Source: Argopecten irradians (taxonomy: Eukaryota > Mollusca > Bivalvia > Pectinida > Pectinidae). From it: a stretch of 64,000 nucleotides of DNA. The stretch lies in contig NC_091138.1 in assembly GCF_041381155.1 (NCBI RefSeq), positions 32,853,604 through 32,917,603 of the forward strand, written 5' to 3'. The translations under genes were made by a program, and so were the position numbers. This document shows positions 36,346-48,010 of this stretch, in pieces (the first letter of the stretch is position 1; each line of letters opens with the position of its first letter). A model generated the notes under the pieces. That model saw nothing but the letters and a program-made list of their open reading frames with translations. It had not been told where the DNA came from and searched no databases.

Positions 36346-37019
36346 AAATACATGCAAAAATCGAAATAACATAACTAATTGGAGGACGTGTTTAGGTTTG
36401 ATTGGTTTAACTTCCCATTCTTACTCAGCGTCATAAGAGGACTAAAGGAAAACGCCGATATCAGCTAAGAAGCTTCTGTAACTGAAGCGACGGTATCAGG
36501 ATAATAGCAAAAGTGGCCTAAAATTCGATGTCACTCACAATGATCTCATTTTAAGAGAAAGATATTTTTCTAACTAAATTTGTTCTTCATTTAAAGATGC
36601 TCCACCGCCGACACAGCATAAATGATATTCACCATTTTAACAATAATTGGTGTTTAATCATGTATATATATGTCTAATTGACACAAAAAATAACATAAAA
36701 TAATTTATTTTGCCCTTGGTGCATGGGTAATCAGTACTTCATTCCATGTAGGATATAGTGCCACGGATTTTTTTTTTTTCGGAATGCAATTAATTATTTT
36801 TTTTGTATTTTTAACTTTAAATAAAATAAGAAGCTCATTCTTTTCAATGGCGGTATTGGTGTAAAGTAAGTAACTTTTGTAACTGAAGAGAAGTACTAAA
36901 TCGCCTGCTCCTGTTTTTGATACTGAAAAAAATACCATTTGTCAGCGGTGGAGCATTTTTTACAATGTAATGTAAAGGCTTTCTTTTGTTTTAGAAAGTA
37001 ATTAGGTTTCATGCAGAGC

Positions 37020-37345
37020 AGGTTTGAACGTTCGGTCCTGTGAAGTAGGCTCTGGGTTCTGTCCCCAGGACCAGACACACCATAGTATAAAATTGGTAGT
37101 TTCTACTCCCACATGGGGTCAGCATAAATGTGTCACCGTGACTGGTTTGCCCAATAAAAGTATGATAGGATAGGGTAGGATGTGATGTCCTCTGTCTTGG
37201 GCATAATCGTTTAGTGAATTACAAATAACACTACAGAATTGCCAAGAATACCACTATTTCAAGGAGGCATAACCCGAACGTACCCAAAACACTCACATTC
37301 ACCACACACAAGACATTCCAATTGGAGAGGCCCTCCTTAAATGTG
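37020..37345 (+). repeat. SINE-like family S1 copy
   Basis: Contains CTGGGTTCTGTCCCCAGGAC, AGACACACCATAGTATAAAA, TGGTAGTTTCTACTCCC and GACTGGTTTGCCC, then a degenerate 3' half with CACACACAAGACATTCC and GAGAGGCCCTCCTTAAATG. One of the longer copies. It lies in pseudogene intron 1. Confidence 0.72.
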
Positions 37346-38149
37346 AATAGTCGGGCAAAGAAAACCAGTCTAAATGCGTTCATTGGCCTTCCAAAAGTTC
37401 TCGCATATTAATACGACTGTCAAGTTCTGCTTAGTTTCCCAGTTCTGACCATTAAAGTAAAGAAAAGTTGAAAGCATTGAAAGCGAGGCTGTGTGGAAAT
37501 GTAACCACGGACATATAGTGTGCCGGGAGAACGTTTTAGAATTCCCATACTTTAAATTAATTTCTTCGTACGCAGACAGATTTTGACGAGAGATTTTTAT
37601 TTTTCCATTTCATAAGAAATTATACTGGATACATTCACACCATTTTTACCGACTTTAGCCATCCTTGCCCGACTGTTCCTTCTTAAATGACCTTGGTCGT
37701 TGACATTACGATAAAGAGTATGAAATCAAACCAAGCCTTGTAGTATTACAGCCTGTAAAACAATGCCAAGCCGCCTTTTTTAACACTTAATGACCTTGGT
37801 GTACTTGTTGTAATTCTTAACAAACGGACACATGATCTCTTAAATAGATACAATGTAAGAGGCCTACCAAACCATAAAAGTATTTTAGATCGCACTATGT
37901 TTTGTTTTAAAAGTTGTACCAATGCTAATGTTCGTTTAGTCCTTAATCACATTGGCTGTCGATGGGCCGTTGAATTAAAACAAACAACCAAACAAACAAA
38001 AATGATTCAACTATATAGAAATACATTAGTTTAGATAATTGTATTCTACTTTTAAAGACTATTATTAGTATTATAAGAATAAAATGCATACACATTTTAG
38101 TGTTTTTCCACAAATTTAAAGTAGTAATAGGTATACCGGGGAAAATTAC

Positions 38150-38890
38150 AAAATTTTTTTGTACAGGTTCGTTTCCGGAGTCATATCCTCAAAAACTCAG
38201 AAATTGTAGATATTTTCACGAAACTTCCATAGACACATTGATCTATCTTATGGTCTAGATAGTTGCCTTTTGCTATTTTAACTGTATTTCACTTTTTGTA
38301 CTGGTTGTGTTCTGTAACCATGGAAATGTATTGCAGCCAAAATGGCAGATTTTTTATGTGGAACAAGAGATCGTTTCGGAGCACAACTCTAAACCCACCA
38401 GTGAGATATTTCATGAAAACTTAAAAATAGACCACCTTGTTTAATTATGTCTGCTAGTAGTTGAAATTTTTCTTATTGTTATAAGGTTTTTCAGATAAAA
38501 AAAAATTGCTGGGTTCTATTTATTTGCAGGCCTTTGACATTCCTGCGTTATCCCATGGAAACATTTGCTATTTTTAGGTTTTCAAATTTTGTGCTTATTT
38601 CTGTAACCATAGAAACATTGCTGAAAATATCATATTTTTGTAGCAGGCTCATTTCCGATAGAAACATTGCTGACTCTGTGCTGAAAATATCATTTCATTT
38701 TTGTAGCAGGCTATCATTTCCTGAGCATAACTTAAAAACCAGCAGAGATATTTCCACAGGAAAAACTTCCATAGGCACTTTCTGTTTATGGTCTCACAGT
38801 AGTACCTTGTGCTATTTTTAGGTTTTCATTTTTTGCACTTTTCTCCGTTACCATGGAAACATTGCTGAAATTATATCATGGTAAATCAAA
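38150..38890. repeat. Degenerate tandem repeat with CCATGGAAACATTGCTG cores
   Basis: Blocks TAACCATGGAAAC, ATTGCTGAAAATATCAT, TTTTTGTAGCAGGCT, CTTCCATAGACACATT and GCTATTTTTAGGTTTTCA recur about three to four times at uneven spacing. Non-coding, in pseudogene intron 1. Confidence 0.65.
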
Positions 38891-39459
38891 ATGTAAATGT
38901 TACCTTTACAAAACTCCACCCATCTTGTGTACTTGTATATAGTCTAATATAAATGTCAAGGCTGTACGTTTTACCTGATTTAAACAATTGCAGCCTTCCG
39001 CGTCTACTTGCAATAAATCCCCTTGTTTGCCGGGGCCCCCATCTCCTATCGGCCATTTGTGTCGATTTTCCATCTACAAGATGCAATCTTATCTCATTAC
39101 AAAGCATTCTTTAATTAAGAATACTTCATTTGCATACTGTTTTTTTTCATACACAATTACCGCATTAGTGGTTCTGCACAATCAAACGAAACTTCAGCTT
39201 TGATATCTCCATTGGCCGGGGGGATTCTGAATGACTATGTTCCTTGTAAAGACGTTATATTAACAGCCTATAGGGTTGATTTAGGACGACCGTCAACCTG
39301 CATGACGATCAATATGGTATCCAATGACTTTTGATAAGTGGACGGTTCTTAAAATGGACACTATTATGTGTTTTAGGAGACAGTGTTACATTCATGTTGC
39401 ATATCCTTGCAATTAATGAAGCATTTGACCCTTTTATCTTACTGAAGCCTACTACCATA

Positions 39460-39550
39460 GACATCACACACAGCACGCCTCATCCGGCCACATTATACTG
39501 ACAACGGACCAACCAGGCGTCAAATTCCGTTAATGCTGAACGTTAAAAGG
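39460..39550 (-). repeat. SINE-like family S1 fragment
   Basis: Matches the middle block of the family (CCTCATCCGGCCACATTATA, CTGACAACGG, TTAATGCTGAACGTT) as also seen at 42885-43050 and 45640-45790. Confidence 0.55.
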
Positions 39551-39560
39551 ATATATATGC

Positions 39561-39680
39561 CACAGGGACCTGGCACGAAAATTTTTAACCAACAGTTATA
39601 CATATATAAATAATATTATTATAGTACTATAATATATATATGTATACGGTTGGTTAAAATTTTCGTGCCAGGTCCCTGTG
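39561..39680. mobile_element. 120-bp palindromic MITE
   Basis: Terminal inverted repeats of about 32 bp begin CACAGGGACCTGGCACGAAA on both ends. The core is TA-rich. Flanks ATATAT and ATATATA allow a TA target site, suggesting a Tc1/mariner-type MITE. The arms are nearly identical, so the insertion may be young. Confidence 0.78.
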
Positions 39681-40424
39681 ATATATACTACCGTTTTTAT
39701 AGACTAAGGCATGTCTCTGCCTGGGGAAAGCACACAAAATCTACTTAACAGTAAGGCGGTATCAAGAGAGACGTCAGGAAGATGAAATTCATTAAAATGA
39801 ATTAATCTTCATGCACAATCAGCAATATATCAAAGTTACTCATAGATTTGCACTTCGTCCTTCTATTATTATCATATCTTCCCCTATCTATTTTACTCCC
39901 AACATCTTACTGGTTTTGTATTTACACGTAAATTATATTTGTATAACCCTCCGATCCTGACGACAAAAGAGAAACGTATATTAAAAGGAAGCCTAGAGTG
40001 ATCAGGAGAAAGTCAAACGAAAGAAAGGATGATATGAATATTGATAAGTTGAAGGTTATGAAAAGTGGTTTAGAACTTCTGTCGTCTTTATTGGAGGGAT
40101 AGATTTTAAAATAAAAATATATTGGGAGGTGAAATTATCACCTTGAAGAGCATACTGGTTATAAAATAGCTCTCTCCCTCTCCCTCCCCCATCTCTCTAT
40201 TCCCTCACTCTCTCCCTCGCTGAAATACAACTTTATATATTTTGTATTTCTTATATTGTAAATGCCATCTTGTCTGTTTGAATTTTTTGGGAACGGGCTT
40301 TACATAAGTTATACAACTTGTGCCAATCACATTGCACATTTGACAATAATATATGTTTAAATCAAAATAAAAAAATCAATTAAAGGAAAAGTAAATGCAA
40401 TATATGAGCAGTTTGCAATAGTTA

Positions 40425-40780
40425 CTCTACAAGTAGGACGTTAGAATTGTACCTGCTGCCCCACTGCATGCTTTTAAAATGCGACTCAATTTGAGATATT
40501 AAATTTCAGTTTCTTCCTGACAGTCTTTATTCTTTCCGAAGTCTCCTCTTACTTTTGGCCTTCAGTTGGGCGAGCGATCTCCCATGTGAGGAAGTCCCCT
40601 GGCCATGGCGCACCTTACTCTATAAGAATGGTTGTTTCTGCTCCTGATTAACACTCGTAATAATCTTTGTCTGGTGTCGAGATGGCATTATAAAACTGAC
40701 AAGAGCCACACTATAGCAAAGAGACACACCACGATTATACCGAAGTCTCTCTAAAGCACACGTACCGCGCCATGGGAAGC
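40425..40780 (+). repeat. SINE-like family S1 copy
   Basis: Carries GTTAGAATTGTACCTGCTGC, TGGCCTTCAGTTGG, TGTTTCTGCTCCTG, GGCATTATAAAACTGACAAG and GAGACACACCACGATTATACC in family order. It ends next to the CCAA array. Confidence 0.68.
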
Positions 40781-40825
40781 TGTCCTAAATGACACAAGCT
40801 GTTAATATGACGTTCAGCACGATCA

Positions 40826-41153
40826 ACCAACCAACCAACCAACCAACTAACCAACCAACCAACCAACCAACCAACCAACCAACCAACCAACCAACCAACC
40901 AACCAACCAACCAACCAATAACCAACCAACCACCAAACCAACCAACCAACCAACCCAACCAACCAACCAACCAACCAACCAACCAACCAACCAACCAACC
41001 AACCAACCAACCAACCAACCAACCAACCAACCAACCAACCAACCCAACCAACCAACCAACCAACCAACCAACCAACCAACCAACCAACCAACCAACCAAC
41101 CAACCAACCAACCAACCAACCAACCCAACCAACCAACTAACCAACCAACCAAC
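40826..41153. repeat. (CCAA)n simple repeat, ~328 bp
   Basis: About 80 tetranucleotide units with a few interruptions (TAACCAACCAACCACC near 40918 and CCCAACC at several places). It begins about 60 bp downstream of the pseudogene exon 1 donor. Long open frames on both strands here come from the repeat. Confidence 0.95.
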
Positions 41154-41215
41154 GAACTTTGCAATAGAAACACATTATTACCAGTACAGAATATATGTCA
41201 TACAGAAGAACTTAC

Positions 41216-41900
41216 TTTTAGTAAGGTTCGTATCTCCGTTGGTAATGCGGTCACTCACTCTCCGGATCATTGTTGAAAACTCGGGCATTCGCTGGAATTT
41301 AAAGTACTAGTAAATTGCCGCGTTGCTATGGAGAACATGTATAGAATATTTCTTACAATTGTCATAAAATCGTTACATAATGTTGTCGATAGTCGGCTGG
41401 GTAGCATTGCTTAAGTCCTCATTCATCTGGCGTCCCGTTAAACCCTGCTCAAAAATCTTGGAACTGTCCTGTGTTATTTGTCTTTTTGTAGCGTAGTACT
41501 GAATCCGATTTGGCTGGAGGAGAGACTGAAAGCGGGTCCGGAACCGTTTCCCTAATATATTGTTAGATGTGAGCTGTGAACTCTGGGCAATAGGAAATCT
41601 ATCAACCCACGTGCTAAGGAAGGGATGCTGCGATGCGGACGGAAGGCTCCGTAGTTTAGGAACTAAGGACTGCATATGGACTATGTAGCATGACGAAGGG
41701 TATCGCGCGCCGTGACGTAACAGTGCGTCCACGTAAATTGCCCTACATGTTTGTCCGTTGTGGGGGTAATGGTCATTCCAGAGTCCAAGGCGATGGACTC
41801 ATTGGCATCCCTTTCCCAGAAATAAGGGGTTTAAGATCCAAATAAAGATTTCCATAGAAATTAAACGTCCCTTGCGTGGCGGCTGTCAAAGAAACACAAA
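41216..41900 (-). pseudogene. MINPP1: MINPP1 pseudogene exon 1
   Basis: Similarity to the intact exon 1 runs from the signal-peptide coding part (TTTGTGTTTCTTTGACAGCC) to the A|GTAAGT donor. RHGARYP is intact. About 24 substitutions over about 114 aligned residues, plus frameshifts and two stops. The bases aligned with the intact ATG read GCC, so the start is lost. Confidence 0.86.
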
Positions 41901-41930
41901 TTGTTGAAAAAACTGGCAGAACAATTCACT

Positions 41931-42639
41931 CAGGCTAATATTTTTACATAGCCAAGAAGCAAAATATGGCATAAATTGTGAAACATAACATAAAATATTG
42001 ACAAATTCCACGTCATTGTTTAGTATTTTAATTGATACCGTTGTAATTACAAATCGTTGATCAATACGATTAAGCAGGTACAGCATGTCACGCATGTTAA
42101 ACAAATGAACTACATAACCATTGTGAAGGTGATAAAATGATTTTTTAGGCAAGACAATTAACCTAATAAGGTAAACACAATACTGTCAGAGCGATTTGAG
42201 CAGTTCTAGACAAAAGTAGCATTACTCTACGAGCAAGGGACAGATTTCGGCATACAAGATGTTCGACCACAATGTGTAATGGCCGACAGCGAGCGAGTTT
42301 GAACATTTCACACGCATTTCACCACCATGGGCTTTTCTGGCATATCACAGTAAAACCGACTGATCCAATTTCCATTAGAGCTGGGTTTTTTTCCGATATA
42401 TGTACAAATTTTAATGTTCTCTTGGACTGAATTGTCCCTTTAAAACATGCGCGTCATATATCATGCTTTGGCAAGACACGCCGACAAAAAGGTCAGGGGC
42501 GGCACAGATAACGCGATAGACACTAGAAATATTTAACTAAAACATAGGTATGTCCAAAGGCTATGACAATGTAATTTCAGCTGCACATAATGTAAAATTG
42601 ACCATGCATGGGAGGTGTAGTTTAGAAAGACGTTAACGA
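41931..42639. other. No gene seen
   Basis: Upstream flank of the pseudogene. I see no supported similarity to the 5' flank of the intact gene beyond exon 1. Confidence 0.45.
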
Positions 42640-42690
42640 AATTTACGTTTAACGTCCTATTAACAGCCTAGGTCATTTAACGACACCCTC
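42640..42690 (-). repeat. SINE tail fragment
   Basis: On the - strand: AAATGACCTAGGCTGTTAAT then AGGACGTTAAACG, the 3' tail shared by the SINE at 53389-53613. Confidence 0.55.
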
Positions 42691-42810
42691 GCCTATATGC
42701 AATGTACTGCGCGTTTGCGTCTGAAATCATTGAGAGGATGCAGCATATCCGTGCAGTGTTTGACTGTGAGCGCTTTTCAGCGTTTAAAGTTATAAAAGGG
42801 TTTCCACTTT

Positions 42811-42863
42811 ACATTAGGGAAACGGTTCCGGACCCGCTTCCAGTCTCTCCTTCAGCCAAACCA
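42811..42863 (+). pseudogene. Shard of MINPP1-like exon 1
   Basis: About 53 bp matching ACATTAGGGAAACGGTT ... CCCGCTTCC ... GTCTCTCC ... CAGCCAAACC of exon 1 (intact copy about 5250-5302). It shares CCGGACCCGCTT with the pseudogene, not the intact gene. It points opposite to the pseudogene, about 0.9 kb beyond its exon 1. Confidence 0.78.
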
Positions 42864-42884
42864 TTTTGCTTACTGAGATATACC

Positions 42885-43050
42885 GGCAAAGACACCAAAC
42901 AAGCATACCCGGTCACATTATACTGACACCGGCAAATCAGTCGTATCACTTCTTTTATGCTGAACGTTAGGAAAGAGGAGCAGAAATTACCGCTTTATAG
43001 ACTACAGTGTGTCTCGGTGAGGGGACAGAACCAGGGCCAACCTTATAGGG
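42885..43050 (-). repeat. SINE-like family S1 fragment
   Basis: On the - strand: GGTTCTGTCCCCTCACCGAG, ACACACTGTAGTCTATAAAG, CGGTAATTTCTGCTCC and ATAATGTGACCGGGTATGC. It directly abuts the truncated end of the LINE. Confidence 0.68.
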
Positions 43051-43065
43051 ATAAACGCTCGACGC

Positions 43066-45200
43066 GTGACCAGATGGATATTCGAGAGATCATTATCTAT
43101 TTTTCGTTCTATTACTTGTTGGGATTTATCCGTACATAGAAGAGAAGTGTCATCAGCGAAAAGCTTAGATAGACTGCCTAAATTATCAGTAATATCGTTA
43201 ATATAAAGGATAAATAAAAGGGGACCTAGGACAGACCCCTGAAGCACCCAACCCTTCGTAATTTTAACATTTGATTTAGCATTCCCCAGAAATAGTTGTT
43301 GCGACCTATTCTTAACATAATCAGTTAACCATATCAATAATTTCCCCAATATACTATAGCTAGTCAATTTTGTTTCCGACCCCCTGTGCCACACTCTGTC
43401 GGACGTCTTAGAAATATCACAAAACACTAAACAGGTTGGTTGTCTTTTTTTTCCAAATTATCTCATATATTTTGAAAATATTTTATAAGTTGATGAGCAG
43501 TAGAATGACCAGGTAGAAAACCAAAGTGATGTTTATAAATTAGCAAGTTATCTAATAAATAATTATGTAAATAATTTGCAACTAGTCTCTCAAACACTTT
43601 ACCAATGGTACATGATAATGAAATGGGTCTATAGTTTGAAGGATCTTGTTTGTGACCTTTTTTGAATATTGGCATAACTAATGCACGTTATCATTTTGTT
43701 GGAAACAATGCAGTCTTCAATGAGACCTGAAAGATAATATATAGAGGATAGGCTACTGCATTTGCAGTCGTGTTTTTAGCGTAATGTGACTAATTGAATC
43801 GTGTCCTCCCACATTTTAATGATTTAAGGATGTTAATAATGTCATTTACGGTAACTGGTACGACAGAGATTATAGAGTCAGTTCTAGGTTCAGCAATGGG
43901 AACTTCCGCCCCCCTGTCATCAATAGTGGATATTTTGCCTTTGTGTAGTCGTCAATTTCAATAACTCCAGTCGTGCTCCGCAGAGGAGGATTACAGTTAG
44001 ATACATCAGAATTTTTATAAGCCTGTGGATAAGTTTCCAAAAATTTCTAGGATTTCAATTACTAAAGTTATCCAGAAGACCATTAATGTCCGCATAAAAC
44101 TATTCGTTTTTTCTTTTTCTTTTGATTGTTAACTTTATTGCGTTATTTTCGAAGTTATTATTTAAATTCAACGGAATGCAATTAGATTTATATTTATGAA
44201 GCAGTCTTTCTCGTTTCCTAATTTCTCGTCTCATGTCCGAATCAAACCATGGTTTACCATTTAGCCTAATTGTTACAATTTTGGATCTAATACATGTGTC
44301 CGCTATACCTCAATATTTATCTGAAAAAATACTGACACATGTAATCTACATTAGCTGTTGTAGAAAAAAAAGTTAGGTCCAGTCGTCTCTAGTTTATTGT
44401 TAAAAAGATCAAAATTTGCATGATTATAACACCAGATTTTACGCTGATAATTTTTAGTAATCGTTTTGCCTACAGTCAATCCTACACAAGTCGGCTGATG
44501 ATCGGAGATATCACGATCTATATCCATAAGTGTCCGCGAAGGTGTGATTACACGTGTCAGATAGAAGAATAACGTCAAGGAGTGTGCCGCACGTGCGCTC
44601 TATTCTAGTCGGTCTGTCTATTACATTGGTGAGGTGAAAGCAATTTATTATGTTTATGAAAGGGTGATTTCTGTCTGCTGTAAGAAGATCTACATTGATA
44701 TCGCCTAAAATGAGTATATGTGAAGTTTCATTAAATGCTGATTCAAGGGAGAACCGGAAGGAATTCGAAGGGTCTGTAGACTGCAAAGAGAATGTATTTT
44801 TTTTATTTGGAAACTGGATCTCAGTCCATACAACTTCACCAATATGTAATCAAAGTCGGCTCTACGACGAGTGCACAAAACATTGGAAGTATATATACAA
44901 TATATATACAATAACCCCCACCGGGAGCCCCATGGTCTTTACGGAACATACATGTATTCTACCCATCTAGAAGCATGTCGTCGTCTGCTATCGATATATA
45001 TCAAGGTGAGTCTCGCTAACACGTATTATATCAGAATCTGATGCTACATTCTCTAAATATGATAGCTTATTTCTAAGACTGCGAATGTTAAGATGAAATA
45101 AAGATATATCATTAAAATGTGGGAGGGGCCTGGATTTGGATGAACATCATTACAGGTGATCAACAATAACTGTATAATTAAGAAGAAACATGGATTGTCG
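43066..45200 (-). pseudogene. Degenerate non-LTR retrotransposon (CR1/L2/Jockey-like) with 2A-like motif
   Basis: It reads right to left. A leader ends in DVHPNPGP (45125-45148). The endonuclease N-terminus follows in a shifted frame (HLNIRSLRNKLSYLE, then SETHLD, about 45005-45118), then ILGDINVDLL (44511-44786) and SDHQPT (44351-44578). RT follows: MPIFKKGHKQDPSNYRPISL (43463-43675), then after a frameshift FCDISK, GSVLGPLLFILYIND and LFADDTSLL (43066-43427). Similarity stops within the RT near 43066, where an S1 fragment begins, so the 3' end is missing. At least four frame changes are needed, so it is dead. Confidence 0.83.
45125..45148 (-). other. 2A-like ribosome-skipping motif remnant
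   Basis: The codons spell D-V-H-P-N-P-G-P behind a hydrophobic stretch (LLLIT). 2A peptides end in D(V/I)ExNPGP and make the ribosome skip a peptide bond; such sequences are known at the N-terminus of several non-LTR retrotransposon families. Here H stands in the E position. Confidence 0.65.
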
Positions 45201-45639
45201 ACGAGGGCAGATAAATATAGCTGAATAACAAGTATTGATTTGATAGCATAGTATTTTAAATCAGAATATATCCTACTTAATAATCTATGAAGATTTATAT
45301 GTAAAAGGTACTGATTATGTGTTAAAACATGTGTACACATGTAAAAACGACCAATCACCGCTCGATAGATCTGTAGTGGGCGGTGAAAGGTCATTTTTGT
45401 CCTGCTAAAGACAATATATATATATACATATCTTATATTCAATCAAGTAAGGCTTCTTGGTCAATACCTCGAGCTTTGTTTGTTCAAAATATTCATGAAA
45501 TAAACACTAAAGTAAACAATATGATGGCATTTAATTTTTTGCATACCCCTGATATAGAGGGGAAGCCTTTTATTTTAACTAATTGATTATTATAAGGAAA
45601 GTTGAACGAAAAAACCGCCAAACTGGTCTTATAAATATA
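45201..45639. other. No gene seen
   Basis: Upstream of the LINE motif; may include its 5' region. The 129-aa frame 45053-45442 is open but only the part near the 2A-like motif is recognisable. Confidence 0.4.
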
Positions 45640-45790
45640 ATGTTAGGCGTCACCGAAGACACCAAGCAACACATAACACCTCATCCGGTCATACCATACA
45701 TTATACAACAGGCAAACCAGTCGTCCCAATCTTTTAATGCTGAACACTGAAGTCGGAGCAGAAACTGTCACTTTTATAGATTTTGGTCCT
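45640..45790 (-). repeat. SINE-like family S1 fragment
   Basis: On the - strand: ATCTATAAAAGTGACAGTTT, CTGCTCCGACTTCAGTGTTC, GGGACGACTGGTTTGCC, ATGACCGGATGAGGTG and GTGTCTTCGGTGACGC, in the family order of 57995-58285. Confidence 0.7.
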
Positions 45791-46766
45791 TAGTAAAACA
45801 ATAACAGAGGTTTGTTACGCATAAATTTATTTGAAAGTTCGTCGTAACAATATAACTGTACAAACTTCACATTTCAGGTAAGGTTGTAAAATAAGTATAA
45901 ATATACTGCACACCGCCAGCTGCCAACAATGATGGGGCAGTACCATCATCAAACTCCTATTATCATCTCGGTAAACAGCACGCCTTTCTGACTTCACTAC
46001 GTTATAACATGTAACCTACTGTTTTGTGCCCTTTAGGTACAAACAATCTGTGTCATAACGTAGACAGGACGCTGCATATCAACACCAATTCATCAGTTCG
46101 TTTACGGTATTTCGTAGTTTTCGTTTGCAACTCAGCTATGCTTTCCGTCCATAGTACTAACTACATCCGATTACGTCACTACGTCCCTACGGCGCTACTA
46201 ATCACCGAAAAGGTGCCGGAACATGGCCCGGCGTTCCAAAATTACCGTTACTTATCGTTAATACTGTTAAAAGTTAAACATAACCACGCAACAAAATCCA
46301 ACAAGCCTATCATTTCTAAGTAAAATTAAGTAAAATCACAATACAAAACTGAAACTAAACAAGGCATGCTTCATAGCACTATGAAAAGGGCAGTAGTTTT
46401 GCTATATTACAAGGAGACCCTGGCAGTTAACGCTAAACCTTATAAACCAACCCAACCATTCCAACAAAACGTAATACTAGTCTAGAATTCCCTTGACCTA
46501 GAAAATCTTATAAGACCATCGATAGATTAGTATCTCTTGATGTAGTAATAAACCGTGCACCCCTGTGGAATCCCTGTAATAGGAAAGAGATTGAATCATG
46601 TGTTTTTACAATGTAACGTATTTTACATAAAGTCTTAGTGATTATTGGAAGGGAAGTCATAGAGCCGGCGTGACGTAAAGCTGAGATATATCTATTTTGT
46701 CTTACTATCTGAACTTATGTTGACGCGATCAAATTTTAGCGTGAGATTCACTTAACGTAGTGTTAC
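45791..46766. other. Intergenic, no gene seen
   Basis: No supported feature; a 99-aa frame at 46024-46323 has no recognisable domain. Confidence 0.4.
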
Positions 46767-46890
46767 ATTGACGCCTGGGTTGGTTAGTTTAACGTCGTAT
46801 TAACAGACATGATCTAAGGACTTGCCAGGTTCATTGATGATGGAAAACCAGACAACCCAGAGAAAAACCACCGATCAACGGCCAATCCAT
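46767..46890 (-). repeat. SINE 3' portion
   Basis: On the - strand: GGTGGTTTTTCTCTGGGTTG, AACCTGGCAAGTCCTTA, CTGTTAATACGACGTTAAAC and an AACCAACCCA end. It matches 53510-53613 of the full SINE. Confidence 0.72.
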
Positions 46891-47789
46891 GACAGCTGCT
46901 TCACATGGCTTGTAGTAATATGTTCGGACATTTTTAACTACTCGGTAAACGTGGCAATTTAATTCGTTAATTCATTTATTTGCTACATAAATATAATGAC
47001 ATACAGAAAATGTAATTAAGTGCTACCATGTTACATGTAGCCCAAAAGGGACTGAAGCAGAATGTGCTAAAATATAATTTCTACTAAAGCAGGTATGTTT
47101 ATAACAGTACATGATTTGTAATTGTGATGGTACGTATGTTTGAACTAATGCGTCGTAGTTGGTTTCTAAATGGAGCGTCGTCTTAAATTGCAAGGAGTTT
47201 GACTACCATTTCGACCCTCCGAATATCATATACTAAAGAATTGCGCAGAAAGAATCGCGAGATAATCTAGTAAAAGTGAACAAGATGAACGAGGCCAATA
47301 GTTTTTGTCGCGTTAGCGTCCTTAAGAAGTCGAATCTCATGGGGATATCAAACTTATTGATATACACAAATAATGGCATTACGGACCGGTTCTTTCACAA
47401 AATATCACAAACCATCTCTTCCATAATATTCTTCTCCCAAAAACCGTATCACTGATCCATATGAAAATTCCAAACAAACGATGAACGATTAGAATAACAC
47501 AGTTGGGAGTAGAACATTCAACATTTTAACAGCTAGACGCATGTTGTGCTTAAATAGCATCATTTGTCTTGAAAGAAGAACAGTTAGGCTGATTATCAAT
47601 CGGTGATGGAAATTGATATAAAATGTGATTTTTACTGTTTGATTGATTGCAACAATTGAGATGATGACAAAGCCACCATTAATATTTCAAATTTCAATTT
47701 TCGTTAGAATTTCAATATTCAGCGTGGCCTGTGATTTATTAACTTTAATGAATATATGACAGGACGTGTATAGTTTTACACAGTCGATA
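46891..47789. other. Intergenic, no gene seen
   Basis: No supported feature. Confidence 0.4.
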
Positions 47790-48010
47790 TTTATACCCCA
47801 CAACGAAATTAGGTGGTATACTGGATTTAAGTTGTCCGTCTGTCTGTCCGTCCGTATGTAGACACAACGACCGACCGACTACTCCTCCAAAACTACTGGA
47901 CGGATTTCAACCATACTTGATATCAATATTTCTTATGCAGTGTAGATGTGTGTAATCTATATATCGGAACAAGATACCCCCCTTTTATTATTCTTAAAGT
48001 TTTGCTCCAT
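47790..48010. repeat. Dispersed repeat with ACCCCACAACGAAATTAGGTGG and (GTCC/GTCT)n
   Basis: A TACCCCACAACGAAATTAGG block is followed by GTCCGTCTGTCTGTCCGTCC and then CTACTGGACGGATTTCAACC. This sequence style is one I associate with a repeat common in mollusc and other invertebrate genomes; class unknown. Single copy in this window. Confidence 0.45.

Larger units (their letters stand above)
33539..41930 (-). pseudogene. MINPP1: MINPP1-like pseudogene, unprocessed, 4 exons
   Basis: Exons by alignment with the intact copy: 41216 to about 41900 (exon 1), 35827-35938 (exon 2), 34430-34545 (exon 3), 33539-33914 (exon 4). All splice junctions are kept (GTAAGT, GTACGT and GTTAGT donors). Lesions: the start ATG is gone; exon 1 has a 1-base loss near 41845, a 2-base gain near 41765, a 15-base loss, and stops at 41373-41375 (TAA) and 41307-41309 (TAG). 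Exon 2 has a 10-base loss plus a TAA. Exon 3 has TGG to TAG at 34537-34539. Exon 4 is fully open. RHGARYP and HAET are both still present. Introns are kept, so this is a DNA-level duplicate, in tail-to-tail orientation with the intact gene. Confidence 0.88.

Noticed and set aside
40735..41310. Long open frames rich in VGWL or NQPT on both strands
   Set aside because: They are translations of the CCAA/GGTT simple repeat. The last 30 residues on the + strand are antisense to pseudogene exon 1.
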